Origin: Enterovibrio coralii
Lineage (GTDB): Bacteria > Pseudomonadota > Gammaproteobacteria > Enterobacterales > Vibrionaceae
Direction of reading: 5' to 3'
DNA length: 64,000 bases
Assembly: GCF_001559595.1 (NCBI RefSeq)
Contig: NZ_LNTY01000059.1
Span: forward strand, 62,001-126,000
The notes below the pieces were generated by a model that searched no databases, was not told the origin of the DNA, and saw nothing but the letters and a program-made list of their open reading frames with translations. Positions 1 through 9,375 of this stretch are shown here, piece after piece. The stretch's first letter is position 1. Each line of letters opens with the position of its first letter. The position numbers and the translations under genes were made by a program.

Positions 1-736
1 GCCATGCAGCCAGCTTATCGCTGTAGCGGCTTGGGTTACGGGTCGCCATGATCAGACGGATAATGTATTTCTCAACGTCTTCCGCCATGTGAATGTTCAG
101 CACGGCTTTACGTGCTTCGAAGATGTATTGTTGTTGAATCTGGACAGGCTCTTGCTTCTCAATGCCCTGCGCTTCACCACGGTTCAGACGCAGGATCTCA
201 AGCTCTGCGCTTTCATCTGGGTAGTCCACGTTCAGTTGAAGCAAGAAACGGTCAAGCTGCGCTTCTGGCAGCGGGTACGTGCCTTCTTGCTCAATCGGGT
301 TTTGCGTTGCCATCACAAGGAAAAGCTCTGGCAGGGCATAGGTTTGGCGGCCAGCCGTGATTTGTTTCTCGGCCATGGCTTCAAGCATTGCTGCTTGCAC
401 TTTTGCGGGCGCGCGGTTGATTTCATCCGCGAGCACGAGGGAGTTGAAAATCGGCCCCGGTTGGAAGGTGAATTCTCCCGTTTCTGGACGGAAAATATCG
501 GTACCTGTCAGGTCAGCAGGCAGCAAATCAGGCGTAAATTGAATGCGGTGGAAGTCACCTTCGATGCAATCAGACAGCATTTTAACGGCGCGGGTTTTCG
601 CCAGTCCCGGCGGGCCTTGAACCAGAATGTGCCCGTCTGCGAGCAGGGCGATGAGGAGTTGTTTTACCAGTTCTGGTTGACCGATCACCTGACCTTGCAG
701 GTAAGCGTTAAGGCGTTGGAAAGTATCCGCTAACAT
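1..736 (-). CDS. MoxR-family AAA+ ATPase, 3' part beyond window
   Basis: Reading the minus strand from the ATG at 734-736 gives an open frame that runs off the window's left edge, so the C-terminus is missing. The protein has a Walker A motif GPPGLAKT near residue 38, a Walker B-like LADEINRAP near residue 110 and a sensor-1 motif MATQNP near residue 145. This order is typical of MoxR AAA+ ATPases, which act as chaperones in metal insertion or in maturing VWA-domain protein complexes. In MoxR operons the next genes usually encode a DUF58 protein and VWA/BatA-like membrane proteins; these would lie to the left of the window and cannot be seen. The assignment to MoxR is firm; the specific substrate is unknown. 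Confidence 0.9.
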   Translation of the reverse strand, partial: MLADTFQRLNAYLQGQVIGQPELVKQLLIALLADGHILVQGPPGLAKTRAVKMLSDCIEGDFHRIQFTPDLLPADLTGTDIFRPETGEFTFQPGPIFNSLVLADEINRAPAKVQAAMLEAMAEKQITAGRQTYALPELFLVMATQNPIEQEGTYPLPEAQLDRFLLQLNVDYPDESAELEILRLNRGEAQGIEKQEPVQIQQQYIFEARKAVLNIHMAEDVEKYIIRLIMATRNPSRYSDKLAAW

Positions 737-903
737 GAAAGTTTATCCTTGGTATAGCAAAAACAAAGGAGAATCGACCCATTTGAGACCGCCCGACAAT
801 CAGGAGGTTCACTGTTGAGTGTATTATCACTAGATAGTGGTTAGCGGATTAACTTTCAAGTCTGTCAATTAAGTAAGACAGTTAGATTTAAAACCTCATC
901 ACA

Positions 904-1854
904 TCAATCACATGGCGGTGTATGGTGACCGTGACGCATGCTAGTCATGGCTTCTTCCATCTCTGCATCAGAAAGCCACTGTGGCGGCAACGGATTCACG
1001 ATTAAGCGATAGTCATCAATGGTTTGCTCTAACGGCTCGTCTTCGGTCTGAGGCGAGATAATGGCGACCTTCAAATCTGGGTTGAGAAGATGGATACGAT
1101 GGGCAATACCCAATCCATTTTCAACGTGAAACGCCCCGGCAATGTGCATGATCTTGTCATTAGGATGCTGCTTTAGAAAGTTCACAATGCTTTCTGCCAT
1201 GGTGTCATCCCAAGCAAGTTGGGCGAGGTACTGATTTTCTGTCTTGGCTTCATCGCCATGAAACATAGCCGCGAAGAACTTTTCTTTGTAGGGAGATTCG
1301 TCGTCATGCAAGGTGGCGGCAACATATTGTCTTTTTTCTTTAGGGAGACGGTCGAGGTAGTCCTCACCTTCAGCCGCGATACAACGCACAGTGTCTGCGG
1401 GCGCATTGGAGGCGATGATTGCCAAGCTGTTTTCTTTGGCAAACTCGACCAATGGACGATAGCTGCTGTTGTAATTCGACCAACGATGGGTTTGGCTCAG
1501 CAGACTGTTTTCGCCGATTTCTCCGGCAAGATATTGATTAATCACGGCTTGGTCTGGGCGCGCAAACTGCTCCATTGAAAGAGCCATATTTGACGAATTG
1601 GATGCTAATTCTGCCAGCAAAGCTGCCTGAAATAGGTGGACGCCAGAATGAGAGTGCCATTCACCGACCAGAACAACATCAGCGTGTTTTAATTCAGTGG
1701 CGAGTTTATTGAGTGAGTAGGGTTCACCAGATGCGGATTCAATGCGGTAATCGTATAGCGTGCCCGCTAACGTGGGAGAGGGCGAATAGCTGGCCGTTTG
1801 GCTGCAACCTGCGAGCGTCAGGCAAAGCAGGGAAGAAACAAGCAAAGAGCGCAT
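904..1854 (-). CDS. ChaN-family lipoprotein
   Basis: A 316-residue protein with a lipoprotein signal: a short hydrophobic segment followed by the lipobox LAGC near residue 17, so it is probably anchored in the outer or inner membrane. The body carries the ChaN (DUF399) hallmarks, a GEWHSH motif near the start of the domain and a late IAGAFHVENG motif. ChaN-family members bind haem and are linked to iron uptake. I chose the second in-frame ATG (1854) because an AAAGGA ribosome site lies about 11 bases upstream, while the same site abuts the ATG at 1866. It stands alone between the MoxR gene and rlmA on the same strand, with no clear operon partner. The family call is good; haem binding is inferred from the family. 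Confidence 0.82.
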   Translation of the reverse strand: MRSLLVSSLLCLTLAGCSQTASYSPSPTLAGTLYDYRIESASGEPYSLNKLATELKHADVVLVGEWHSHSGVHLFQAALLAELASNSSNMALSMEQFARPDQAVINQYLAGEIGENSLLSQTHRWSNYNSSYRPLVEFAKENSLAIIASNAPADTVRCIAAEGEDYLDRLPKEKRQYVAATLHDDESPYKEKFFAAMFHGDEAKTENQYLAQLAWDDTMAESIVNFLKQHPNDKIMHIAGAFHVENGLGIAHRIHLLNPDLKVAIISPQTEDEPLEQTIDDYRLIVNPLPPQWLSDAEMEEAMTSMRHGHHTPPCD

Positions 1855-1914
1855 CAGTGTAACCATCCTTTATACAAAGGGTCAGATACGCTCCATTATG
1901 GTAGAACGGATTAC

Positions 1915-2727
1915 TTATGCAATCTTACGGTAGACGCGCAGGGTGAAATCCGCTTCACATTCAAACTGTTCTGCGTCTTTCAATGTTTGCCACAGGCTTT
2001 CCGGTGCACGCCATGCAAACGGCGTCATTTGCAGCAGGGTCGTAGCATCTGCACTGTTCAGTGTCATTGGGTACGCGACAGTTTGTTCGGTTTCCAATGC
2101 AAAGCCCGGCAGTTCTTCTACGGGCACATCGTGCAGGCGTACGTCGTCATAGATGCCTGCTTTCAGTTGATACAAGTGACGAGGTCCAGGTGTGACGGTA
2201 ACAACCACGCCGCTGTCTTTAACGGTACGTGCCAGTTCGTCGCCGTTACATGGCGCATAGATGCGTACAACGCCGTCTAACTGGTTATCCGCAAACGGCA
2301 AACGTTGGCTTGATGCAACGAGGAAGTCTACGTTAGCGTAACGCTTTGCCGCATAGCGGATCATCACTTTTGAAATATCGAGGCCAAAGACCTTGGTGCT
2401 TGGCATTTCATCGGCGAAGTAGCTGGTGTAGTAGCCCTCACCACAGCCGATATCTAATAGCTGACCGTCGGCTTTTTCAGCCAGCAGGTTTTTCAGTAAA
2501 TCGCTGACGGCATCGCGCATAGGCTGGTAATGGCTACCATCCAAAAACTGGCGACGGGCCTGCATCATTTCCTTGTTATCACCCGGATCCTTTGAACGCT
2601 TGTGTTGAACAGGCAACAGGTTTACATAGCCCTCTTTTGCCAGATCGAACTGGTGGTTGCTGGCACATTTGTAGGTGCGAGCAGAAAGAGAAAGTGGCTC
2701 CTGACAGAGCGGGCAAAGGTATGACAT
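1915..2727 (-). CDS. rlmA: 23S rRNA (guanine-745-N1)-methyltransferase RlmA
   Basis: A 270-residue SAM-dependent methyltransferase. It begins with a zinc-binding knuckle (CPLC near residues 4-7, second ligands near CASNH at 25-30), followed by the conserved RlmA stretch KEGYVNLLPVQHKRS and a Rossmann SAM motif LLDIGCGEGYY near residue 90. These match E. coli RlmA closely. RlmA methylates N1 of G745 in helix 35 of 23S rRNA. I moved the start to the ATG at 2725-2727 because the zinc finger starts right there, as in E. coli; an upstream ATG at 2763 would add 12 residues with no family counterpart. It is monocistronic by appearance. Confidence 0.93.
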   Translation of the reverse strand: MSYLCPLCQEPLSLSARTYKCASNHQFDLAKEGYVNLLPVQHKRSKDPGDNKEMMQARRQFLDGSHYQPMRDAVSDLLKNLLAEKADGQLLDIGCGEGYYTSYFADEMPSTKVFGLDISKVMIRYAAKRYANVDFLVASSQRLPFADNQLDGVVRIYAPCNGDELARTVKDSGVVVTVTPGPRHLYQLKAGIYDDVRLHDVPVEELPGFALETEQTVAYPMTLNSADATTLLQMTPFAWRAPESLWQTLKDAEQFECEADFTLRVYRKIA

Positions 2728-2889
2728 AGCGATATTTCGGTTAGTGGCCGTGATTGAGCGCAAAGGATACGGCGCAAGAGCTCTTGGTTCAAGCTAGGCA
2801 AGGAAGTTAGCAGTAATAAGCAAAGCTAGAGGGCCTATTACTGAGTCAAAAAGTGGGTCTTATGTTTCTCGTTGCGTTGCGGGCAAGCG

Positions 2890-3210
2890 TTAAACCATTC
2901 CCGATCTATCAATCCAATCTTTTAGCACGCTGAAAGTGAGCACCATTGAAACTAAGGGGACGGCTAAATCCCACAAGAGCAAATAGCGATGTCTAACACT
3001 TCTAGATACGAAAATTCGATAAACATCTGCGATGACAGTAATGAGCAATATTGGGATTAAAACAAAGGGTGAGTAGACCACCGTAGACGAGAACAATTGG
3101 CTGAATCCATCCCCAAAGCTATCTATGGCGTCGAAGTAATTCACAACATAGGTTACGGACGCAAGGAGGAGCAGTACTGTCGCCGTTAAGCGGAAGATAT
3201 TTGTCATCAT
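2890..3210 (-). CDS. small three-helix membrane protein
   Basis: A 106-residue protein with three hydrophobic segments, near residues 6-26, 42-65 and 76-95, so it is almost surely an inner-membrane protein. I recognise no family. Its start codon overlaps the stop of the upstream hydrolase-like gene (3207-4265) by four bases in an ATGA arrangement, which implies translational coupling and a shared function. One possible reading is an effector or enzyme with its membrane partner or immunity protein, but nothing in the sequence proves this. Confidence 0.6.
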   Translation of the reverse strand: MMTNIFRLTATVLLLLASVTYVVNYFDAIDSFGDGFSQLFSSTVVYSPFVLIPILLITVIADVYRIFVSRSVRHRYLLLWDLAVPLVSMVLTFSVLKDWIDRSGMV

Positions 3211-4265
3211 TTAATACCTAGATTTACTAATTTTTTTGCTAATTCCTCTCGACGTTCCTTTCCCTTATCGTTATTCCCAGAATAGTAAAAATGACCAACT
3301 TCCCGTTTCATTTGAAGAGCTAACTCCCAAGATGATTCAATGAGCTCGCCATCGCTAATCCCCGCATAGATTGGATCCCCTTGTTCCTTTAAGTCCATGA
3401 TAATCACATTTTTGATGTTCGTATGGGATTTCACCGCTTTTACCAGACTGTGATTAATAGGAGCACCAATGAGCACGAGGTTGTCAACAATGATTCCGTT
3501 GTTGGCATGATACATTGCTGATCTTGCTGAAATTACGCCACCCCAAGAATAGCCAATCAACGTAAACTCCCCGCCTTGGCTGGGTGTTGGTGCTGAGACA
3601 TTCAATGCTTGTAGGGAGAGATCTAACGTCCTCGGCTCTAGTTTGACGACAAGTACAGAATTGGGACAGTCATCACCATAGGCGTTTTTGCCAGAATAAT
3701 TTACCCATTCAGTATCCCCCAATACGTATTTTGATTCGATTTTACATTCGCTAGTGTTCACCATTTGAACCGCTATTGGGTCATTTTCGGCCTGATTATA
3801 AAAAATTACAGAGGTCGCATCCGCGCCCATATCGATGTATTCGTTGTACTCAAGATCATCACCGTTCTCAAATAAGCCTGAATAGTTGCCACATACAGCA
3901 CGCTTTACACCCGCTTGCATCAAAGCACGCACCATATCGTATTGATAGTCTCCGCGCATACCTGCGCCGCCCAAGAAAACAACTAAGTGGTCTTTTTCTT
4001 GCTCAGCATCTGGTTGGTTATCAACTGGAGATTGCTGCGCATTTTGAGAGTCCAACACTGATTGGTTTTTGTAGAAGCTAGTATTTTCATTGGAAGGGAT
4101 ATTGGTAGCCTTATTAGCTGTACTATTCTCACGCATTTTACGTGAGATAAAGGCATCTTTTTCCGAGGTTACTTCATAAGTCTTGAGTTTCTCACCTCCT
4201 CCAACCCCCTTGATGTTTGAAGGCATATTCATATTCGGGATGATAGAGACATATTGTTTTGGCAC
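3207..4265 (-). CDS. alpha/beta-hydrolase-like protein with GYSWGG nucleophile elbow
   Basis: A 352-residue protein without a signal peptide. The first 90 or so residues are polar and low in hydrophobics. A core with VVFLGGAGMRGDY near residue 93 and a GYSWGG nucleophile elbow near residue 232 follows, typical of serine hydrolases and lipases of the alpha/beta fold. A late GHFYYSGNNDKG segment may hold the catalytic histidine. I do not recognise a named family. An in-frame alternative start lies 12 residues in (MNMPSN). It overlaps the downstream membrane-protein gene by four bases. The long disordered N-terminus plus lipase-like core resembles some secreted effectors, but there is no secretion marker or neighbour to support that. 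Confidence 0.6.
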   Translation of the reverse strand: MPKQYVSIIPNMNMPSNIKGVGGGEKLKTYEVTSEKDAFISRKMRENSTANKATNIPSNENTSFYKNQSVLDSQNAQQSPVDNQPDAEQEKDHLVVFLGGAGMRGDYQYDMVRALMQAGVKRAVCGNYSGLFENGDDLEYNEYIDMGADATSVIFYNQAENDPIAVQMVNTSECKIESKYVLGDTEWVNYSGKNAYGDDCPNSVLVVKLEPRTLDLSLQALNVSAPTPSQGGEFTLIGYSWGGVISARSAMYHANNGIIVDNLVLIGAPINHSLVKAVKSHTNIKNVIIMDLKEQGDPIYAGISDGELIESSWELALQMKREVGHFYYSGNNDKGKERREELAKKLVNLGIK

Positions 4266-4370
4266 GCTGATCTTCCATGATGGCGATGAATAAGAACATT
4301 ATGAGGAAAACGGAATCCCCTGGGGCTATCAAGTTTGCGAAGAATGGTGATTTGCAATTCCCGTAATCCA

Positions 4371-4397
4371 CAAACAAAAACACCCGCCTAAGCGGGT
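4371..4397 (-). terminator. intrinsic terminator after speB
   Basis: Stem ACCCGC (4382-4387) and GCGGGT (4392-4397) with a four-base loop. On the minus strand it is followed by a T-rich run (plus-strand AAACAAAAA at 4372-4380). It sits 23 bases past the speB stop codon. Confidence 0.8.
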
Positions 4398-4419
4398 ATT
4401 TGATAATCACAAATCGCGA

Positions 4420-5343
4420 TTACTTGTTCTTACGGTTTGCCGCCCAAACGTACAGCAGGTCAGTCGCGATGGTCGCAGCTGCCAGTGAGGTCAGGTCTGC
4501 GTGGTCGTAAGCAGGAGCCACTTCTACCACATCCATACCAATCAGGTTGATACCTTGCAGTGAACGGATCACTTTCAGGATCTTATCCGTGCTCAGGCCG
4601 CCACATACTGGCGTACCAGTTCCCGGTGCGTAAGCTGGGTCCAGACAGTCGATGTCGAACGTTAGGTAAACCGGACGGTCGCCAACGCGGGTTTTGATAG
4701 CATCTACGATTTGCTCTACAGACCAATCGTTCGCGGTTGCCGCGTCGATGACTTGGAAGCCCAGTTTATCACTGTGCTCAGTACGGATACCGATTTGGAT
4801 TGACGCGTGTGGGTCAATCAGACCTTCTTTCGGTGCCGTGTAGAACATGGTGCCGTGGTCGAACTCGCTACCCTGATCGTAAGTGTCAGTGTGCGCATCG
4901 AAGTGAACCAGCGCCATTTCACCGAACTGCTTCGCGTGTGCACGCAGCAGTGGCAGGGTCACAAAGTGGTCACCACCGAACGTCAGCAAGGTTTTGCCTT
5001 CCGCCAGCAGGCTGGTGGCATGCGCTTCCAAACGCTCGCTCATGTTTGCTGCGTCACCGCAATCGAATACCAAGTCACCGCAGTCAGCGATCTTAATTTC
5101 ATCAGTCAGTGAGAAATCCCACGGCCATTTTTTACCTTCCCACGCGAGGTTGGTAGAAGCCTGACGGATAGCACCAGGGCCCATGCGAGCACCTGAACGA
5201 CCAGTGGTCGCCATATCAAAAGGCACGCCCGTGATAACGATGTCAGCGTCACAACCTTGTGGTGCGAAAACCAAAGGCTGGCGAAGGAAACCGAACGCAT
5301 TTGCGTACAGTGAGTAGTCTGGGTAGTTGGCCAACGTTGCCAT
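4420..5343 (-). CDS. speB: agmatinase
   Basis: A 307-residue ureohydrolase that converts agmatine to putrescine and urea in the cytoplasm. The binuclear manganese site motifs are all present: GGDH near residue 126, DAHTDT near 150 and DIDCLDPAYAPGTGTP near 230. The length equals that of E. coli SpeB (306 residues). It lies 50 bases downstream of speA on the same strand, so the two steps arginine to agmatine to putrescine are encoded together. A terminator follows. The identification is firm. Confidence 0.95.
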   Translation of the reverse strand: MATLANYPDYSLYANAFGFLRQPLVFAPQGCDADIVITGVPFDMATTGRSGARMGPGAIRQASTNLAWEGKKWPWDFSLTDEIKIADCGDLVFDCGDAANMSERLEAHATSLLAEGKTLLTFGGDHFVTLPLLRAHAKQFGEMALVHFDAHTDTYDQGSEFDHGTMFYTAPKEGLIDPHASIQIGIRTEHSDKLGFQVIDAATANDWSVEQIVDAIKTRVGDRPVYLTFDIDCLDPAYAPGTGTPVCGGLSTDKILKVIRSLQGINLIGMDVVEVAPAYDHADLTSLAAATIATDLLYVWAANRKNK

Positions 5344-5393
5344 AATAAAAATCCTTACTAAGGCCGCCAGCGCTAGCTAGCGGCCAGAAATAA

Positions 5394-7312
5394 TTACGCG
5401 TGACGAATATCTTCGAGGTAGGTGTAGCCGTTCAGGCCTTCAGCCATTTCCGCCAGAATAGAGTCATGTTCTTCTTCAGGCAGGTGCTCTTTCACCATCT
5501 CTTCGTATTGCTCAAGGAACTGCGCAGGGTCTAGGTGAACATAACGCAGTACATCGCCCACGCTGTCGCCACGCTCAACATCTTCGATTTCATAGCCGCC
5601 ATCGTCTTTACAACGCACTACGCTACATCGGTGTCACCGAACAGGTTGTGCATGTCGCCCAAGATTTCTTGGTATGCGCCAACCAAGAAGAAACCCATAC
5701 GGTACGGTTCTTCGTCAGTCCAAGCAGGAACGGCCAATGTGCTCTCAATGCCTTGGCCTTCCACGTATTGTTCAATCGCGCCGTCTGAGTCACAGGTAAT
5801 GTCCAGCATCACTGCGCGGCTTTCAGGTGCCTTGTCCAGCTTGCTCAGTGGCAGCACAGGGAAGACTTGCTCAATACCCCACGCATCTGGCAGCGACTGG
5901 AACAGCGAGAAGTTCACGAAGAACTTGTCTGCCAGACGGCCGTTCAACTCGTCCAGTACTGGGCGGTGTGCGCGGTTTTTGTGTGACATCTTGCAAGACA
6001 GCTCGTAGCAAATACGCAGGCTGATTTGCTCTGCCCATGCGCGCTCTGCGAAGTTCACCAGACCCATTGAGAACTGGATGTGTACTTCTGCCAAATCGTT
6101 TTGGTTGTCGTGGTAGATCTCAACCAGTGAACGGTGATCGCTCGACTGGCTCAGTTCTTTAAACGAACGCCACATGTTGTGCAGGATTTGCGGTGCATCT
6201 TCTGCAGGCGCAAACACTTCTTCACGCTGGTAGCTTTCAACGCCAACCACATCGGTCACCAGAACCGCGTGGTGTGCGGTCAGGTTACGGCCAGATTCAG
6301 AGATGATGCGCGGCATCTTGATGTCGTATTCTTTACACACGTCACCGACGGTGAAGACTACGTTGTTCGCGTACTCGCGCTGGCTGTAGTTCATTGAACA
6401 GCTGCTTTGGCTGCGCGTGCCTTCGTAGTCGATCGCCAAACCACCACCAACGTCCAGCGTGGTCAGGCCCGCCCCCATTTGGTACAGCTCAGCAAAGACG
6501 CGTGCCGCTTCGTTAACGCCAGAGCGCACATCGCGGATGTTCGACATTTGCGAACCCAAGTGGAAGTGCATCAGTTGCAGCGTGTCCAGCATGTCGTGTT
6601 CGCGCAGCTTTTCCATCACGGTCAGAACCTGTGACGCAGACAGGCCGAACTTCGACTTCTCGCCGCCGCTTGCTTGCCACTTGCCTTTACCTTGCGAAGC
6701 AAGGCGCGCACGCAGGCCCAGACGTGGTTTCACGCCTAATGCTTTGGCTTCTTCCAGCACGGTATCCAGCTCAGACAGCTTTTCGAGCACGATGTAGACT
6801 TCGTGACCCAGCTTTTCACCGATCAGTGCAAGACGCACGTATTCACGGTCTTTGTAACCGTTACAGACGATCACCGAACTTGCCTGACGTGCCATTGCCA
6901 GCACTGCCAGAAGCTCAGGCTTACTGCCTGCTTCCAGACCCAGTTGACGCTGTTGGCGTGCATACTGGCTCTTCAAAATTTCGCTCACAACCGCTTGCTG
7001 TTGGTTTACTTTGATTGGGTAAACCAGCAGGTACTCGCCGTTGTAGCCGTAATCCGCAATCGCGTCGTTAAAGTGTGCACACAGGCTGTCTACGCGGTGG
7101 TGCAGGATCTCTGGGAAACGCACCAGTACAGGTAGAGAGGCACCTTTAGCGATAAGCTCATCTGCCAGCGACGACAGGGCAATTGTGTTGTCCGGTTGAT
7201 TTACGTTCGGACGAACAACCACTTCACCTTGTTGGTTAATATCGAAATAACCTTGACCCCAATATGGCGTGTTGTAGACATCGCGGGCGTCATTTATAGA
7301 CCAATCACTCAT
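5394..7312 (-). CDS. speA: biosynthetic arginine decarboxylase, apparent one-base frameshift near 5625-5632
   Basis: PLP-dependent decarboxylase of the alanine-racemase/fold III type that makes agmatine from arginine, the first step of the pathway that SpeB completes. The frame from 7312 to 5618 gives 564 residues with KVNQQQAVV near residue 106 (PLP lysine region), LDVGGGLAIDYEGT near 290 and the late GDMHNLFGDT motif. It then stops prematurely, while the family's C-terminal tail (ending GYTYLEDIRHA) continues in another frame to 5394. Adding one G near 5629 restores a 639-residue protein, close to the 630-660 of relatives. The span is one base short of a multiple of three. I read this as a sequencing error, not a true pseudogene. 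Confidence 0.92.
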
Positions 7313-7967
7313 GTTACTTCCTCATCGGTGATTGGGTACGAGCAAAGGCCAGTGACGGCAGACAATATAAGTCCGTCACCGGTAACTCGTACCAGAAAAA
7401 GATGGTTAACGCTGGCAGACCTTATTCAGGCATCTGAAGCGACAAATCAAGAAGCACGGCGTCCGCGCTGCGTGTTCGCTTTAACGATGCCCTTTTCCTG
7501 CGAACGGGAGTCGACAGGGATTGGGGTTTGTTTTGCGGATGGAGATTAGCTGCGGTGTCGCAAAGGGTTTTCAGGTCGGCTGCCTGAATCTCGTTGTTTG
7601 CGATAGATTTCATTGCCATTCCTAAAAAGGCCGCGTGAGTTAAGTACGCGGTATGACAGAGAAAAACGGCTGATCATAGAGCAAGCTTTTTTGTTTGTTT
7701 CATTGCTCTACAAGCCCGTATACACCTCGATGAGTTGACTCTCAATTAGTCGGGTGCGTGGCGATTAGACAATCGTTTTGCGCTGGGTGCAAATTAATAT
7801 TTTTGCTGGTGACGATAAAAATGTGTGGTGATATTAGCCGGATTAGGTGGGGGCTGGTTTTGACAAGGTTGCTGAACTATTTACAGCGCGAATGTGTTGG
7901 AAAACCGACATTATTCGATACAAAAAAGCCGCGTCTACACGCGGCTTTTTAGGGAGTGCAATACGGA
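7313..7967. other. speA upstream region, with possible small leader ORF
   Basis: A 650-base stretch without a firm gene. On the minus strand 7422-7619 encodes a 65-residue basic peptide (RRKRASLKRTRS in its middle) that starts with ATG after an AGGAATGG ribosome-site-like string and ends 110 bases before speA. It could be a leader peptide or a small protein, but I recognise nothing and the confidence is low. The stretch near the right end holds the yfbU terminator. The rest shows no structure I can support. Confidence 0.3.
7922..7950 (-). terminator. terminator after yfbU, bidirectional form
   Basis: Stem GCCGCG (7928-7933) and CGCGGC (7940-7945) with loop TCTACA, flanked by AAAAA on the left and TTTTT on the right, so it can work in both directions. 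It lies 18 bases past the yfbU stop. Confidence 0.85.
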
Positions 7968-8474
7968 TTACGCACCGATGATTTTGCAGATTTCTGAACC
8001 GCTCAGGTGGTACTGACGAGGGCAGTTACGCCATGTTTTCAGCATACGCTGATATTTCTCCAACATTGGCGTTTGGCTGTTGAAATGGTGCAGTGACTTG
8101 TCAAACTGTGGGTACAGACCTTCGCTTTCCGTCAAAAAGCGCACGTAGTGCATCAGGTGCGCTTCCGTCGCAGCATCAAAGCCCCAGAATTGCAGGCGGC
8201 GAGCATCGACATCGCATTCACAGCGCGAATGGTCTTCCAGCATACGGTGTGATTCCTGAAGTGCATGGTACATCTCCATGAAATCTACAACCTGACGGCA
8301 TAGGTCTTCAGACAGTTCACCAAAGTCCTTGTCCAGTTCACGCAGTTGTAGCGCGTAGCCACGTTCTACAATGGTTTGTAGGCGACGGTACTTTTCCGCA
8401 TTTTGCGGATCCATCTGTGCCATCAGCGTGTACTGGTTAGAAAGGATAAGGCGTTGAGCAGCTGTCATTTCCAT
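7968..8474 (-). CDS. yfbU: YfbU family protein
   Basis: A 168-residue cytoplasmic protein that matches E. coli YfbU over its full length. It begins MEMTAAQRLILSNQY and keeps the runs YRRLQTIVERGY, GFDAATEA and SQTPMLEKYQRML. The biochemical role of YfbU is not settled (overexpression has been linked to growth arrest), so I give no function. It stands alone, with its own terminator. Confidence 0.92.
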   Translation of the reverse strand: MEMTAAQRLILSNQYTLMAQMDPQNAEKYRRLQTIVERGYALQLRELDKDFGELSEDLCRQVVDFMEMYHALQESHRMLEDHSRCECDVDARRLQFWGFDAATEAHLMHYVRFLTESEGLYPQFDKSLHHFNSQTPMLEKYQRMLKTWRNCPRQYHLSGSEICKIIGA

Positions 8475-8681
8475 AAAAGTGGCCTCAAAAAGTAAAAAAT
8501 CCTTTATCCAAACAAGCGGTTAGTTGGTCGTTTTTATCAGCAAGTTTGGCAATTCATGTGCTACAGATTAGCAGCTCATTTAGGCCATTTTTTTGATCTC
8601 ACAACGGGAAATATGTGCATTTTTCGCCTTAAATTTTTAAATTGCTACAAAGTGTAAAAAACGAGGAATAAGCGAACAGGG

Positions 8682-9328
8682 ATGGTTTACTGGCAAGCAT
8701 TTGGATGGTGCGCTTTTGCAATCGCGCTATGGATGAGTCGATCACCGATTGGGTGGCAAAAGTTTCGAAGCGATAAAGGCTATCAGCACTTTGTTTTCGC
8801 CAGCGGCTTAATCCTCTTTTGCCTTTGGGCATTAAAAGCTGGGATTAGCGAAGGGCTAGACATTCATTTTCTGGGTATGACAGTGCTAACGCTTTGCCAT
8901 GGCCCTCGTATCGCGATTTGGATAAGCACACTTCCGCTAGCGTTGATGGTGGCGTTTGGATTGTTACCTTTTGAAGATGTAGGCCTCTATGCCTGACAAC
9001 CGCCGTCATTCCTGCAGTGTTTAGCTACGTCATTTTCTGGCTGTCTTACCAGTATCTTTCTCGGCATTTGTTCATCTATATCTTCGTCGCGGGTTTCTTC
9101 AACGCCGCGTTCACCATTGTCTTTCACTTGTGTGTGGTGTCGGCAGGGTATTGGATATCTGGGCTTCACAGTTGGGATACCATCATCAACAACTACCTGA
9201 CGCTTGCGCTCTTAGTGTGGTTTCCGGAAGGTTTGCTAAATGGCATGGCGGTGTCGATGATGGCCGTGTACAGGCCGCAACTGCTTCGTACCTTCTATGA
9301 CCGGGAATATTTGTCCCCGGAGCGTTAA
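8682..9328 (+). CDS. energy-coupling factor (CbiM-like) permease, apparent frameshift near 8993
   Basis: An integral membrane protein with about six hydrophobic segments, resembling the ECF-transporter S-component/CbiM permease family, which imports cobalt, nickel or vitamins. Motifs seen are GMTVLTLCHGPRIAIW in the first half and LLVWFPEGLLNGMAVSMMAVY near the end. The frame from 8682 stops at 8996 right after GLYA; the rest continues from about 8999 in another frame. One extra C in the run at 8992 gives GLYALTTAVIPAVFSYV and a 215-residue protein. The span is one base short of a multiple of three. No ATPase or T-component gene lies nearby, so the substrate is unknown. Confidence 0.72.
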
Positions 9329-9336
9329 ACAGGCAT

Positions 9337-9365
9337 AAAAAAACCGGCGCAAGGCCGGCTTTTTT
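9337..9365. terminator. bidirectional terminator between permease and pflA
   Basis: Stem CCGGC (9344-9348) and GCCGG (9354-9358), flanked by seven A on the left and six T on the right. It sits between two convergent genes and can serve both. Confidence 0.85.
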
Positions 9366-9375
9366 GAATCTTTAT

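Noticed and set aside
7758..7952. 64-codon frame before yfbU terminator
   Set aside because: It ends inside the terminator hairpin and has no ribosome site or family match.
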